Positions 9,362 through 18,145 of a stretch of 48,367 nt of DNA are shown here, one piece after another; the stretch's first letter is position 1, and each line of letters starts with the position of its first letter. Source of the DNA: Glaciecola sp047637355 (lineage in GTDB: Bacteria; Pseudomonadota; Gammaproteobacteria; Enterobacterales; Alteromonadaceae); the NCBI GenBank assembly GCA_047637355.1, contig JBLIKA010000013.1, positions 1 to 48,367 on the forward strand, written 5' to 3'. The notes beneath the pieces were generated by a model that ran no database searches, had not been told where the DNA came from, and worked only from the letters and a program-made list of their open reading frames with translations. Both the position numbers and the translations under genes were made by a program.

Positions 9362-10402
9362 ATGTCTAAAGTATCTGATGACAATGAATCCAATAATGGG
9401 TGCAATAACAATCCGCTTCGATTTATCCAATCAAGTTTTGGTGACCACAATGTTGTCAAAATGGCCAGTATCCAAACCCTTTGGAGTGGTTACGGTGAAA
9501 TAGCGCGATATTTTGTGCCGAGTATAGATAATTCAGTCATCGTTAAAATAGTAACGCCACAACTGCAAAGCAATCATCCGAGAGGCTGGGATAGCATGCG
9601 TTCTCATCAGCGAAAACTTGATTCGTACGTCAACGAGTCTATTTTTTACAAACAGTATAGCCAACACACTGATAGCTTATGTCGCACACCCTTGTGCTAT
9701 TTTTCATTCACCGGCACATCTTACGCTATCGCTGAAAATCAACAAAACACAGTAACGAGTCTATTGATTATGGAAGATTTAGATCAAGCTGGATTTATTA
9801 ATCGGTATGACGAAGCATCATTAAATACAGTAAAATTGGGTATAAGGTGGTTGGCTTATTTTCATGCTAAATTTTTGAATCAAGCGTTGAATAATGTTTG
9901 GCCTATAGGCACTTATTGGCATTTAGCCACTCGCCCTGATGAATTTGCGAAAATGCCTGAAAGTGAGATCAAGAGTAAAGCTCATGTAATTGATAATGCG
10001 CTCAACAATGCACGTTTTCAAACCCTGTTACACGGTGATGCAAAGTTAGCGAACTTTTGTTTTTCTGCAAATGGGATGGACTTAGCAGCAGTCGACTTTC
10101 AATATGTCGGCCGTGGCGCTGGTATCAAAGACGTGATGTATTTTCTGGGTAGTTGCTTAAACGAATCTGAGTTGACGTTATATGCAGATAGGTTGTTAGA
10201 AGAATACTTTTCAATATTGAAATTGGCGGTTGAGCATTACCATGTTGATACGGACTTTGCTGCGCTTGAAGCCGAATGGAGAAAGTTGCTTCCTTTTGTA
10301 TGGGCAGACTTCGAACGCTTTTTAATTGGTTGGGCAACCGAACATAACAAATTAAATGGCTTCATGAAAGAACAGACTAATATCGCCTTAGCGAACTGTT
10401 AA
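9362..10402 (+). CDS. CHK/APH-like small-molecule kinase
   Basis: A 346-residue protein of the aminoglycoside phosphotransferase/ecdysteroid-kinase-like (CHK) superfamily. The Brenner motif LHGDAKLANF is near residue 223 and the metal-binding AVDFQYVGRG near 240. The following GIKDVMYFLGSCL helix is typical of CHK-like proteins. The N-terminal lobe is present and full length. Its substrate cannot be read from sequence; drug resistance is not implied. It converges on the PLP enzyme gene and the two stop codons share the bases TTAA (10399-10402). Confidence 0.8.
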   Translation: MSKVSDDNESNNGCNNNPLRFIQSSFGDHNVVKMASIQTLWSGYGEIARYFVPSIDNSVIVKIVTPQLQSNHPRGWDSMRSHQRKLDSYVNESIFYKQYSQHTDSLCRTPLCYFSFTGTSYAIAENQQNTVTSLLIMEDLDQAGFINRYDEASLNTVKLGIRWLAYFHAKFLNQALNNVWPIGTYWHLATRPDEFAKMPESEIKSKAHVIDNALNNARFQTLLHGDAKLANFCFSANGMDLAAVDFQYVGRGAGIKDVMYFLGSCLNESELTLYADRLLEEYFSILKLAVEHYHVDTDFAALEAEWRKLLPFVWADFERFLIGWATEHNKLNGFMKEQTNIALANC

Positions 10403-11526
10403 GCGAAGCAGGTTGCTATTTTTTCAGCATCATCATGTGTATTTGAGATATGCAGTGATAGTCGAAATATATCACCGCGACGATCATAACTCACACCAGC
10501 TTTGGTCAATTTTATTGCTGCGCTGTCCATGTCATTACAACCAATACACAAACTGCCACCTTGTTGATGAAGTTCATCTTCGGTTGGCTTGATTGTCACG
10601 TTACTTGGTAAGCGCTGCAAGAGATAACGTTTTAACTCAAAATTATGCAGAGCAACCTGGTCGACACCGATGTCGAGGATCATATTGATGGAGGCAAAAG
10701 CAGTTACATAAGATGCAACACTTGGGGTTCCGCCCCAAAAGCGCCTAGCATTGTTGGCTGCAGTATAATGATTTATATCAAACTCAAACGGATTCTCATG
10801 CGAAAACCAACCGACTGGATCTGGGTTCAATTTGCAAATTTGAGTTGCTTCAACAAACATAAAGCCAGCACCAGGGCCGCCACAAAGCCATTTTACGCAA
10901 GATCCAAATATCGCATCCGCACCCCATATTCTAGCATCAACGGGAACGATTCCTACAGACTGTGCAATATCAACCAAAGCATAAGTATCATGTTCTTTTG
11001 CTAGTTCGACTAAGCTTGGAATGTCAGATTTCATAGAGGTATTTGAATGCACATGCGTAAATAAACATGCCAACACATGGCCCTTAGAAAGTTCGTTTGT
11101 CCATGCCCCAAGATCATTTGGATTGTCTTGAACGAGCACTAATTCTAGACCATGTGATTGCGCTAAACCGCCGACCACAAAACCCATGGAAGCAAACGCA
11201 TCTTGATGCATTAAGACTCGATGTTTGCCTTTGTTTTTTGACAATTTAGCAATGGCAGTTAAATATGCTGAAAAACCAGAGGCTAAGTTAGGTTGCGGAC
11301 AAATCTCATCAGCGGTTGCATTAATGAGGCGAGCAATTGAAGTACAAAAATCATCAATACTCTGCAGCCATTTAGGCCATGCATCGCCCCCTAGCTCCTC
11401 CCAAGGTGCCAGATAATGCTTTTGCAGCGCCAGTTTCGATACTTTAGGTAATGGTCCTACAGAATGCGCAAGCGCATAAACACCCTCGGGAAGATGAAAA
11501 TATGATTTATACTGCTTGGCTTTCAA
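10399..11526 (-). CDS. Kynureninase-like PLP-dependent class V aminotransferase-family enzyme
   Basis: A 375-residue fold-type I PLP enzyme. The Schiff-base lysine is in GSCVKWLCGGPGAGF (Lys212), and the pyridine-binding aspartate is in LVDIAQSVG (Asp186). The lysine loop with GGPG resembles kynureninase rather than cysteine desulfurases. No tryptophan-degradation gene is adjacent, so kynurenine as substrate is unproven; other hydrolase, desulfurase or lyase activity is possible. The ATG at 11526 starts a compact protein without a signal peptide. It is downstream of the LytTR regulator on the same strand, 120 bp away, with a small AATACC/GGTATT hairpin (11585-11599) between them. Confidence 0.8.
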   Translation of the reverse strand: MKAKQYKSYFHLPEGVYALAHSVGPLPKVSKLALQKHYLAPWEELGGDAWPKWLQSIDDFCTSIARLINATADEICPQPNLASGFSAYLTAIAKLSKNKGKHRVLMHQDAFASMGFVVGGLAQSHGLELVLVQDNPNDLGAWTNELSKGHVLACLFTHVHSNTSMKSDIPSLVELAKEHDTYALVDIAQSVGIVPVDARIWGADAIFGSCVKWLCGGPGAGFMFVEATQICKLNPDPVGWFSHENPFEFDINHYTAANNARRFWGGTPSVASYVTAFASINMILDIGVDQVALHNFELKRYLLQRLPSNVTIKPTEDELHQQGGSLCIGCNDMDSAAIKLTKAGVSYDRRGDIFRLSLHISNTHDDAEKIATCFA

Positions 11527-11646
11527 AACGCTACTCCAATAGCTGACTTAGCTGTTATGCGCTTGAATTGGTAAACATAATTCAAATACCAGAGGTATTC
11601 TTATTCCATACCAAGTCAGCGTCGTGTAATTTTTTTAAGATAAAAC

Positions 11647-12477
11647 CTAGTTCGAAAGAAAAGTCTTCACTACATCCTTATAGTTTCTGCTGACCTTAAT
11701 TTTGTCATGTTCTCCTATCATTAAGAAAAACTCGCCTTTAGTATGCGGAATAACTTTGTCTATGAACTCCAAATTGACGATAGTTGAACGGTGAACACGT
11801 TTAAATTGTGTATTATCTAACTCTATTAACATTTCTTTTAGTGTGCAACGTTTGACGTGAGTTTCACCCAGCGCATGCACACACACGTAGTCACCCGCAG
11901 CATCAATCCACTGTATGTCTTTTTGTTTTAATAAATGTATTTCGTCTCGATCTTTAATAACAATCTTACGATTTTTTATATCTGTATGTTGCGAGTCTTG
12001 GTGGCTTGAATCGTTCGCCATCCAAGTAATTGTTTTCTCTCGTTGTTGCTCTATTTGAGCAATGGCACCAATGACTTCATTTTTATTTTCAATTTTGTTG
12101 TCTAATTTGATTGAAAGACGCTCTCGTGCTCTAGCTACGGCTCGCTGAATACGCTCATCGTCAATGGGTTTCAGCACGTAATCAACCGCATGAGCGTCAA
12201 ATGCTTCTAATGCATACTGTTCATATGCAGTAGCAAAAACAACCAGAGGCATTGTATCTTTTTGCAGTTGTTTAACTACTTCTAAACCAGATAAGCCTGG
12301 CATTTGAATATCTAAAAAAAGTAAGTCGGGTGCGAGATCAATAACCGCTGCTATCGCCTCTCTCCCGTTGGAGCATTGGGCGACGATGTCTATATTCGGC
12401 AATTTACCAAGCTTCGCCGCCAATAATCTCAATGCAAGCGGTTCGTCGTCAACAATGATTGTTCTCAATATCGTCAT
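11647..12477 (-). CDS. LytTR-family response regulator
   Basis: A 276-residue regulator with an N-terminal receiver domain (residues 3-120). The phospho-acceptor is Asp56 in LLFLDIQMPG, and the conserved Thr/Ala (FATAY) and Lys (LKPI) are present. A linker of about 40 residues leads to a C-terminal LytTR DNA-binding domain (about 165-275) with VHRSTIVNLEFI. It is separated from the sensor kinase gene by only two bases, so the pair is one operon. The family controls varied functions. The pair's divergent position next to the beta-glucan locus makes it a candidate local regulator, but no binding site is established. Confidence 0.93.
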   Translation of the reverse strand: MTILRTIIVDDEPLALRLLAAKLGKLPNIDIVAQCSNGREAIAAVIDLAPDLLFLDIQMPGLSGLEVVKQLQKDTMPLVVFATAYEQYALEAFDAHAVDYVLKPIDDERIQRAVARARERLSIKLDNKIENKNEVIGAIAQIEQQREKTITWMANDSSHQDSQHTDIKNRKIVIKDRDEIHLLKQKDIQWIDAAGDYVCVHALGETHVKRCTLKEMLIELDNTQFKRVHRSTIVNLEFIDKVIPHTKGEFFLMIGEHDKIKVSRNYKDVVKTFLSN

Positions 12478-12479
12478 TT

Positions 12480-13610
12480 TTAATCCGATAATTCAAAAGG
12501 CATGTTAATGCAAGTAGAGCGTCCGCCCTCTGCACGTCGTATGGTGTTTATCTGATAGTCGTTATCGTAAAGTACCGTCAAACGTTGCTCAATATTTTCT
12601 AAACCCACACTTGTTTCGTTTCTAAAGTCGAGCGGTTTGCTATGTGGATGGGTTGCACCGGTGTCACTAATTTCGATGATCAGTCTTCCTTGATTAATAC
12701 CCGCTCGCAGTTCAATGATACCACCTTTTTCGTTTTTCGATATTGCGTGTTTCATCGAGTTCTCGATAATGGGTTGTAATAGCAAACTAGGCACTAGCGC
12801 CCCTTGGGCTTGTTCATCTACTAAAAAATCGAGTTTTAAGCGGTCTGCAAATCGTGTTTTCTCAATTTCTAGGTAAAGATTTAGCGCGCCAATTTCATCT
12901 CTCAATGTGATTTTAGTGTCAGGATCATTATCCAATGAATGGCGTAAAAATTGACTTAATTGAACGGTCATCGCTTGCGCTTTTTCAGATTCTTGTATTT
13001 CAATAAGCGAATTAATCGCGTTTAACGTGTTACACAAAAAGTGTGGATTGAGTTGGTAGCGCAACATTTTCAATTTTGCATCACGTGCGACGCTTTGAGC
13101 TTCAATACGTTTGATATGCTCTTTACGGGCAGCGTCCTCAGCACCAAGCATGATTTCATGCTCGGACTGCAATAATTCATAATAGCGAATACCGTGAAAT
13201 AATCCTGTCCAACATAAGAATATAAATATACTTGCGAAAAACCAGCCGCCAAACTCACCCCATACCTCATCGGCAGGCGTCAACCAAGCAAGTGCTTGCA
13301 TTCTAAATATAGTCCAAATAAACGCAAAGACAAATACCATGACCATGCCAATACAAAGCCTGTATATGTAAGATTTATCCCATATTCGGTCGAAGATTTT
13401 GTAGAGTATTACGGAGAAGAATAAACCAAGGATTGCTTGCAAGAGTGTGTGTACGATATTCGCTAATGTGACTTGGCTATACCACAACGTTAAGGTAAAA
13501 AAACTGACCGTGCTAAGAAATAGCCAAAAGCTAGCTTGCCAGAACCAAAAGCGGTGTGTGGCGTCTTTTTTTATCGCCATTTTTACGGATTGATTAATTG
13601 TACTAATCAT
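12480..13610 (-). CDS. LytS-type sensor histidine kinase
   Basis: A 376-residue membrane sensor. Four hydrophobic segments (about residues 25-45, 52-72, 82-102 and 122-142) are followed by a coiled linker and the His_kinase domain. The phospho-histidine is His190 in YQLNPHFLCNTLNAI; the usual Phe after HFL is Cys here. The ATPase N-box (PIIENSMKHAI) and G-box (VGLENIEQRL) are present. There is no large periplasmic domain, so it may sense through the membrane segments. The start is ATG 13610 or the in-frame ATG ten codons later; neither has a clear ribosome site. It is divergent from the secreted glycosidase gene (229 bp apart). Confidence 0.92.
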   Translation of the reverse strand: MISTINQSVKMAIKKDATHRFWFWQASFWLFLSTVSFFTLTLWYSQVTLANIVHTLLQAILGLFFSVILYKIFDRIWDKSYIYRLCIGMVMVFVFAFIWTIFRMQALAWLTPADEVWGEFGGWFFASIFIFLCWTGLFHGIRYYELLQSEHEIMLGAEDAARKEHIKRIEAQSVARDAKLKMLRYQLNPHFLCNTLNAINSLIEIQESEKAQAMTVQLSQFLRHSLDNDPDTKITLRDEIGALNLYLEIEKTRFADRLKLDFLVDEQAQGALVPSLLLQPIIENSMKHAISKNEKGGIIELRAGINQGRLIIEISDTGATHPHSKPLDFRNETSVGLENIEQRLTVLYDNDYQINTIRRAEGGRSTCINMPFELSD

Positions 13611-13839
13611 TACCTAGTTTGTTTACCTAATATTAACATATGCTCAGTTTACACATCCCAGTTGCTCATATCTATGCTCTCCATCCATTCTAGCTTTCAA
13701 AAAGACCAATCTATCTCATTTTATTTGAGGCCGGAGGCTATAACAACGCAAACTACTATTAACAAAATAATAACAGTTGTATTTTCAAGTGAACAGCAAA
13801 AATATTATTTCAAGCAACAACGTAATTGTGTGAGTAGAT

Positions 13840-15261
13840 ATGAATCCAAGGAAATTTTTATTATCAGCTATTGTGATCGGTATATTGAGTGTTCTCAACA
13901 TTTGTCACGTAGCCCATGCTTCGGAGTTGGAAAGCTCGAGTCCTTCGTCAGCTGTTACAAAGGCCGGCAACATGAGCAACCGTGCGGTGGAAAATAGCCA
14001 TGTTGGCGCAAAAAAAAGCAAAATGGCAATTAAAAATCAAACGCCGATTAAAGTTGAAATTATTGAAGAAGATGGCAATTATCAGTTACTCAGAGGGGGA
14101 AAGCCATATCAAGTAAGGGGGGCTGGTATTTCGTCAACTGATTTAGATAGTCTCGTTAAATTTGGTGGTAATTCAATGCGCAATTGGGCCGTTGATAACC
14201 ATGCAGAACCAGCACAACAATTATTAGACCGAGCTTATGCTATGGGAATTACCGTTTCATTGTGCTTAGAGTTCGCCCGAGAACGCCATGGCTTTGACTA
14301 CAATGATAAGGCCGCAGTCGCTAAACAACTTGCTGAAAACAGAGTAAGAGTTGAAAAGTATAAAAACCACCCCGCACTACTCACTTGGATTATTGGGAAT
14401 GAAGTGAACTTTGATTTCACGAATCCCAAAGTATTTGATGCGGTGAATGACACCGCCAAAATGATCAAAGAACTCGATCCTAACCATCCAACAACAACAG
14501 CATTAGCAGGCTTTGATAAAAAAGCACTAGTCGCAATCGCTGAGCGAGCGCCAGATTTAGATTTTATTAGTTTTCAGATGTACGCTGATCTTCTCAATTT
14601 ACCCGAATACATAAAAGAATTTGGTTTTGATAAGCCTTATTTCGTAACCGAATGGGGATCGGTTGGTCATTGGGAAGTCCATACAACTGAGTGGGGCGCG
14701 CCAGTGGAGAATACCAGTACGGAAAAAGCCAGTAATTATTCAAAAAGCTATGCGCAAGTGCTCGAACCATATGGCGGTCAGGCGATCGGCAATTATGTTT
14801 TTTTATGGGGACAAAAGCAGGAAAAAACGTCGACTTGGTACGGTATGTTTTTAGACAGTGGCGAAAAAACAGAAGCTGTGGATGTTATGACTTACATATG
14901 GAGTGGAAGTTGGCCGGAAAATCGAGCTCCTCGAATTAGTCCTATTATTCTGGATGAGCAGGACGCTTTTGATGAAATATATCTCGACGCAGGTCAAGTA
15001 TACAATGCCTCGGTTGATGTAGTTGACCCGGAGGGTGATGATATTCGTTATCTTTGGAAAATCCGCTCAGAATCAAGCTCTGACAACGTCGGAGGAGACT
15101 CTGAGTATGTGCCCGAAATTGTAGATGGTGTGATTACAAATCAGGATGCTATTATTGAGTTAATAGCCCCTAAAAAGTCAGGTGCTTATCGTCTATTTGT
15201 GTATGCGTTTGACGGTAATGATAATGCAGCCCATGCGAACATTCCGTTTTACGTGAAGTAG
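13840..15261 (+). CDS. Secreted TIM-barrel glycosidase (GH2/GH5-clan-like) with C-terminal Ig-like domain
   Basis: A 473-residue exported protein; the signal peptide ends near AHA-SE (residue 28). After a linker, residues 70-360 look like the catalytic barrel of clan GH-A. The likely acid/base is Glu188 in WIIGNEVNF and the likely nucleophile Glu271 in FVTEWGSVG. It resembles the GH2 C-terminal barrel but lacks the GH2 N-terminal sandwich domains. Residues 365-473 form a cadherin/PKD-like beta domain (VVDPEGDDIRYLWKI). Because it heads a cluster of beta-1,3-glucan genes, a beta-glucanase or glucanosyltransferase role is plausible. The exact GH family is uncertain. Confidence 0.82.
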   Translation: MNPRKFLLSAIVIGILSVLNICHVAHASELESSSPSSAVTKAGNMSNRAVENSHVGAKKSKMAIKNQTPIKVEIIEEDGNYQLLRGGKPYQVRGAGISSTDLDSLVKFGGNSMRNWAVDNHAEPAQQLLDRAYAMGITVSLCLEFARERHGFDYNDKAAVAKQLAENRVRVEKYKNHPALLTWIIGNEVNFDFTNPKVFDAVNDTAKMIKELDPNHPTTTALAGFDKKALVAIAERAPDLDFISFQMYADLLNLPEYIKEFGFDKPYFVTEWGSVGHWEVHTTEWGAPVENTSTEKASNYSKSYAQVLEPYGGQAIGNYVFLWGQKQEKTSTWYGMFLDSGEKTEAVDVMTYIWSGSWPENRAPRISPIILDEQDAFDEIYLDAGQVYNASVDVVDPEGDDIRYLWKIRSESSSDNVGGDSEYVPEIVDGVITNQDAIIELIAPKKSGAYRLFVYAFDGNDNAAHANIPFYVK

Positions 15262-15397
15262 TTCAATAAGCACTTATATAGCTCCCATCGAGGCCGTTTT
15301 ATTTTTCATGCCTAGACATCGCAGAATAGGGTTGTTAGGAAATTAACGTTTTTTAGCAGTGTTCTGTTGTTATGTATTGATTGAACGGGTCTCGAGC

Positions 15398-15441
15398 AAT
15401 CGTCTGCCAAGTGCAAACCGTGGGCGATTTTTTATTTTTTT
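15398..15441 (+). terminator. Rho-independent-like terminator or attenuator
   Basis: An AATCGTCT arm pairs with GGGCGATT (including two G-U pairs) and is followed by a long T-rich run. It lies 137 bp after the secreted glycosidase and 87 bp before the first GH17-like gene, so it could end the first transcript or attenuate a second. Confidence 0.5.
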
Positions 15442-15448
15442 AATGTGG

Positions 15449-15461
15449 TATCAAGTTGATA
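15449..15461. promoter_or_regulatory. Palindrome TATCAA-G-TTGATA upstream of the GH17 pair
   Basis: A perfect 6+1+6 palindrome lies 66 bp before the GH17 start, where an operator could sit. No matching copy was found at the other glucan promoters, so this is only a candidate. Confidence 0.3.
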
Positions 15462-15527
15462 TTATAAATAAACATAATTAAGGCACTAAAATAGCTTTAG
15501 TTTCTTAACTTTTAAATAGAGATGACT

Positions 15528-16409
15528 ATGTCCGGAAAATATTATCGTAATCAGTGTTTAACTGCAGCGCAATTATCGGTTTCTGAATTGCAAGCAGAAG
15601 CTAAAAGACTATTAGACAGTAAGATTCATGGCTTGTCATTTAGTCCATACGTTTCGGGTCAAGCACCTGGTACTCAAATTACCGAAAAGCAGATACACGA
15701 GCGTCTGCAGTTAATTTTGCCTTACGTAAAATGGATACGCACATTTTCATGTACTCAAGGGAATGAATTGATACCCAAAATTGCAGCTGAATACGGACTA
15801 AAAACCATGGTCGGAGTTTGGTTAGATAATGATTTTGAGAACAATGAAAAAGAACTTCAAAATGCAATTGACATTGCTCAAGCAGGTCATGCAGACATGT
15901 TGGCAGTAGGCAATGAAGTAATGCTGCGAGAAGAAATGACCGAGCAGCAATTAGTGGATTACATTAATAGAGCAAAACAAGGCGCTCCGGGCATCCCAGT
16001 AGGTTATGTTGATGCATATTTTCTATTTGAAAATCATCCTTCGGTTGCCGATGCATGTGATGTCATTTTCGCTAACTGTTATCCTTTTTGGGAAGGTTAC
16101 CCTGCTGAACATGCCTTAGCATATATGAAAAATATGTATACCCGCGCTGTAAAAGTAGCAAACGGCAAACCCGTCATTGTGAGTGAAACTGGCTGGCCGG
16201 ATCAAGGCACCCCTGATAGAGCCGCCGTTCCTTCTTATGAAAACGCAATTCGCTACTTTGTGGATGCGTATCATTGGACGCAAGAAGAGGGCATTGATAT
16301 GTTTTACTTCTCTTCTTTCGATGAAGACTGGAAGGTTGCAGATGAAGGTGATGTTGGCGCTTATTGGGGCATATTAGACAAAGACGGAAATCATAAATAT
16401 GCTAAATGA
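15528..16409 (+). CDS. GH17-like beta-1,3-glucan hydrolase/transglycosylase, no signal peptide
   Basis: A compact (beta/alpha)8 enzyme of the GH17 type. Numbering from the earlier ATG at 15522, the acid/base is Glu132 in AVGNEVM and the nucleophile Glu222 in VSETGWP, the classical GH17 pair. I choose the ATG at 15528 because AGAG lies six bases before it (293 aa); the ATG at 15522 abuts that site. There is no signal peptide or hydrophobic N-terminus, so the protein appears cytoplasmic, which is unusual for an endo-glucanase. Bacterial GH17 proteins include beta-1,3-glucanases and glucanosyltransferases; which this is cannot be told from sequence. The next gene overlaps it by 11 bp, so translation is probably coupled. 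Confidence 0.88.
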   Translation: MSGKYYRNQCLTAAQLSVSELQAEAKRLLDSKIHGLSFSPYVSGQAPGTQITEKQIHERLQLILPYVKWIRTFSCTQGNELIPKIAAEYGLKTMVGVWLDNDFENNEKELQNAIDIAQAGHADMLAVGNEVMLREEMTEQQLVDYINRAKQGAPGIPVGYVDAYFLFENHPSVADACDVIFANCYPFWEGYPAEHALAYMKNMYTRAVKVANGKPVIVSETGWPDQGTPDRAAVPSYENAIRYFVDAYHWTQEEGIDMFYFSSFDEDWKVADEGDVGAYWGILDKDGNHKYAK

Positions 16410-17346
16410 ATCGGCTCAATTGACTTCCCTTGAGAAACTGATGGGTCGTAAGCATGGCCAAGCTATCTGTTATTCAGGTTATAGAGAAGGGCAAAACCCA
16501 AGATCAGGCATATACCCTAGTTACGCACAAATCAAAGAAGACTTATTATTATTATCAGATTGGTCTTACCTACGGCTTTATGATTGCAGCCAACACGCCG
16601 AAACAGTGCTGTCAGTAATCACCAATGAAAATCTCGACTTTACATTGATGTTGGGAGTCGACATTGCAGCTGAAATGAGTAATCCAAATTGTCCGTGGGG
16701 AGCTGATTTTAGCGAACAACAGCTAGCGAAGAATCGTCAAGCGAATAACGATGACATCGAGCGATTAATCGATTTAACTAGCCGCTATCCTGATAATGTA
16801 TGCTCAGTATCTATTGGTAACGAAGCTAGCGTTGAGTGGACCGATCATATGGTGCCAGTTGAGCGTTTAGTGGAGTTTGCACAGCGTATTAAAAGTCAAA
16901 TTGCAGTGCCTATTACGTTTTGCGAAAATTATGTGCCGTGGACTAACAAGCTGGCTCCGTTGGTTAAGGAGATTGACTTTATTTCTATTCATACTTATCC
17001 GGTATGGGAGTTTCAAAGCATCGAAAATGCACTCGAGTATACCAAGCAGAATTATTACTCAGTTCAGCATTGTAACCCGGGTGTGCCGATTGTGATTACT
17101 GAAGCTGGCTGGACTACGCAATCTAATGGCTGTGGAATAGAATCATGGAATGCTTCTGATAGCTTGCAAGCTGAGTACTATCAACAGCTGTTAAGCTGGA
17201 CTAACAGCGAAAAGATACTCACTTTTGTATTTGAGGCTTTTGATGAGCCTTGGAAGGGTTCAGAAGACCCACAAGAGCCCGAAAAACATTGGGGACTATT
17301 TTATGTGGACCGAACACCTAAGTTGGTTATGCAGGATATGGGCTGA
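16399..17346 (+). CDS. Second GH17-like enzyme, no signal peptide, overlapping the first
   Basis: A 315-residue GH17-like barrel starting inside the end of the preceding gene. Candidate catalytic residues are Glu142 in SIGNEASVEW and Glu235 in ITEAGWTT. The C-terminal FEAFDEPWKG and DRTPKL segments are shared with the exported paralogue at 23179-24201 but not with its immediate neighbour. The N-terminus is polar, so it should be cytoplasmic. A likely role is trimming or transferring imported beta-1,3-gluco-oligosaccharides. The two overlapping genes may encode partners of different chain-length preference (inference). Confidence 0.86.
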   Translation: MLNESAQLTSLEKLMGRKHGQAICYSGYREGQNPRSGIYPSYAQIKEDLLLLSDWSYLRLYDCSQHAETVLSVITNENLDFTLMLGVDIAAEMSNPNCPWGADFSEQQLAKNRQANNDDIERLIDLTSRYPDNVCSVSIGNEASVEWTDHMVPVERLVEFAQRIKSQIAVPITFCENYVPWTNKLAPLVKEIDFISIHTYPVWEFQSIENALEYTKQNYYSVQHCNPGVPIVITEAGWTTQSNGCGIESWNASDSLQAEYYQQLLSWTNSEKILTFVFEAFDEPWKGSEDPQEPEKHWGLFYVDRTPKLVMQDMG

Positions 17347-17545
17347 CAATAGCGTGGCACTCCCATGCCTTGCAATACAATAGATATCGAAATAATAGAT
17401 AAAAGACTGGGTACATTATTGCGAAAGTAGCTATTTAAAGCTTCAACACCAAAATGGAACCAGTTTTATCATGTTTTGTATTATTTAGAATTACTACATT
17501 CATTACTGAATTTAGGCTAGTCACGACAATTAGCTGTTTTACTAA

Positions 17546-18145
17546 TCATCTCCACTGGCCGTCACGACTGCGTTTTTTCGGAAAGTAAGTGATTAGAATA
17601 CCAAACAAAACACAAATTACAGCCACGATACCACCGCGCGTAAACCATTCAATCATCGCAGTATTATCGGCGTTGTCTACTTTGGTTTGTAATTCGCCAG
17701 AAGCTTTTAGTGCATTTGCTAACTCACCTGCGATGCGACTGTTCTGTTGTTCGAGCGATATGTTTTGGCTTCTGACTTGTTGATGCTGTTCACGTAAAGT
17801 TGTTAGTTGTTGATTTAATGTGGCAACTTGTTGTTGAAGACTTGGCAACAACTCGCGTATTGAGCCGGTTGAGGATAAATACTGGGCTTCTATCCAGCCC
17901 TTTTGGCCATCTCTATCGACTATTTGTACAAATTCAGGTTCACCTTCACGAACAAGCACAGTAACCGGTGCACCAGCTAAAATGGTGCCTATGATGCGAT
18001 AGTTGCGACTTGAACCGGTATGAATAAACACGGTTAGATCATCAGTAATGTTTGCGTTTGGCTGAAAGTCAGTGTCACCTGACTGTGCCGCATGTACTGA
18101 GAATGAAAGAATCACAACAGATAAAACAGTTAAAAAGCGAAGCAT
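17546..18145 (-). CDS. YgiM-like SH3-domain membrane protein (TIGR04211 type)
   Basis: A 199-residue protein. In order it has a cleavable signal (ending VHAAQ), a bacterial SH3 domain (residues 30-95, with the GWIEAQYLS signature), a long coiled coil (about 100-165), a C-terminal membrane helix (about 172-190) and a basic tail. This is the layout of E. coli YgiM and the TIGR04211 family, thought to act in the cell envelope. The frame extends to a TTG at 18166, but the ATG at 18145 begins a standard signal peptide. It converges on the GH17 pair and has no obvious link to glucan use. Confidence 0.88.
   Translation of the reverse strand: MLRFLTVLSVVILSFSVHAAQSGDTDFQPNANITDDLTVFIHTGSSRNYRIIGTILAGAPVTVLVREGEPEFVQIVDRDGQKGWIEAQYLSSTGSIRELLPSLQQQVATLNQQLTTLREQHQQVRSQNISLEQQNSRIAGELANALKASGELQTKVDNADNTAMIEWFTRGGIVAVICVLFGILITYFPKKRSRDGQWR

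Noticed and set aside
13620..13680. Repeated AGTTT/CAGTT words as LytTR binding sites
   Set aside because: Spacings of about 30 and 15 bases do not fit the roughly 21-base spacing typical of LytTR repeats.
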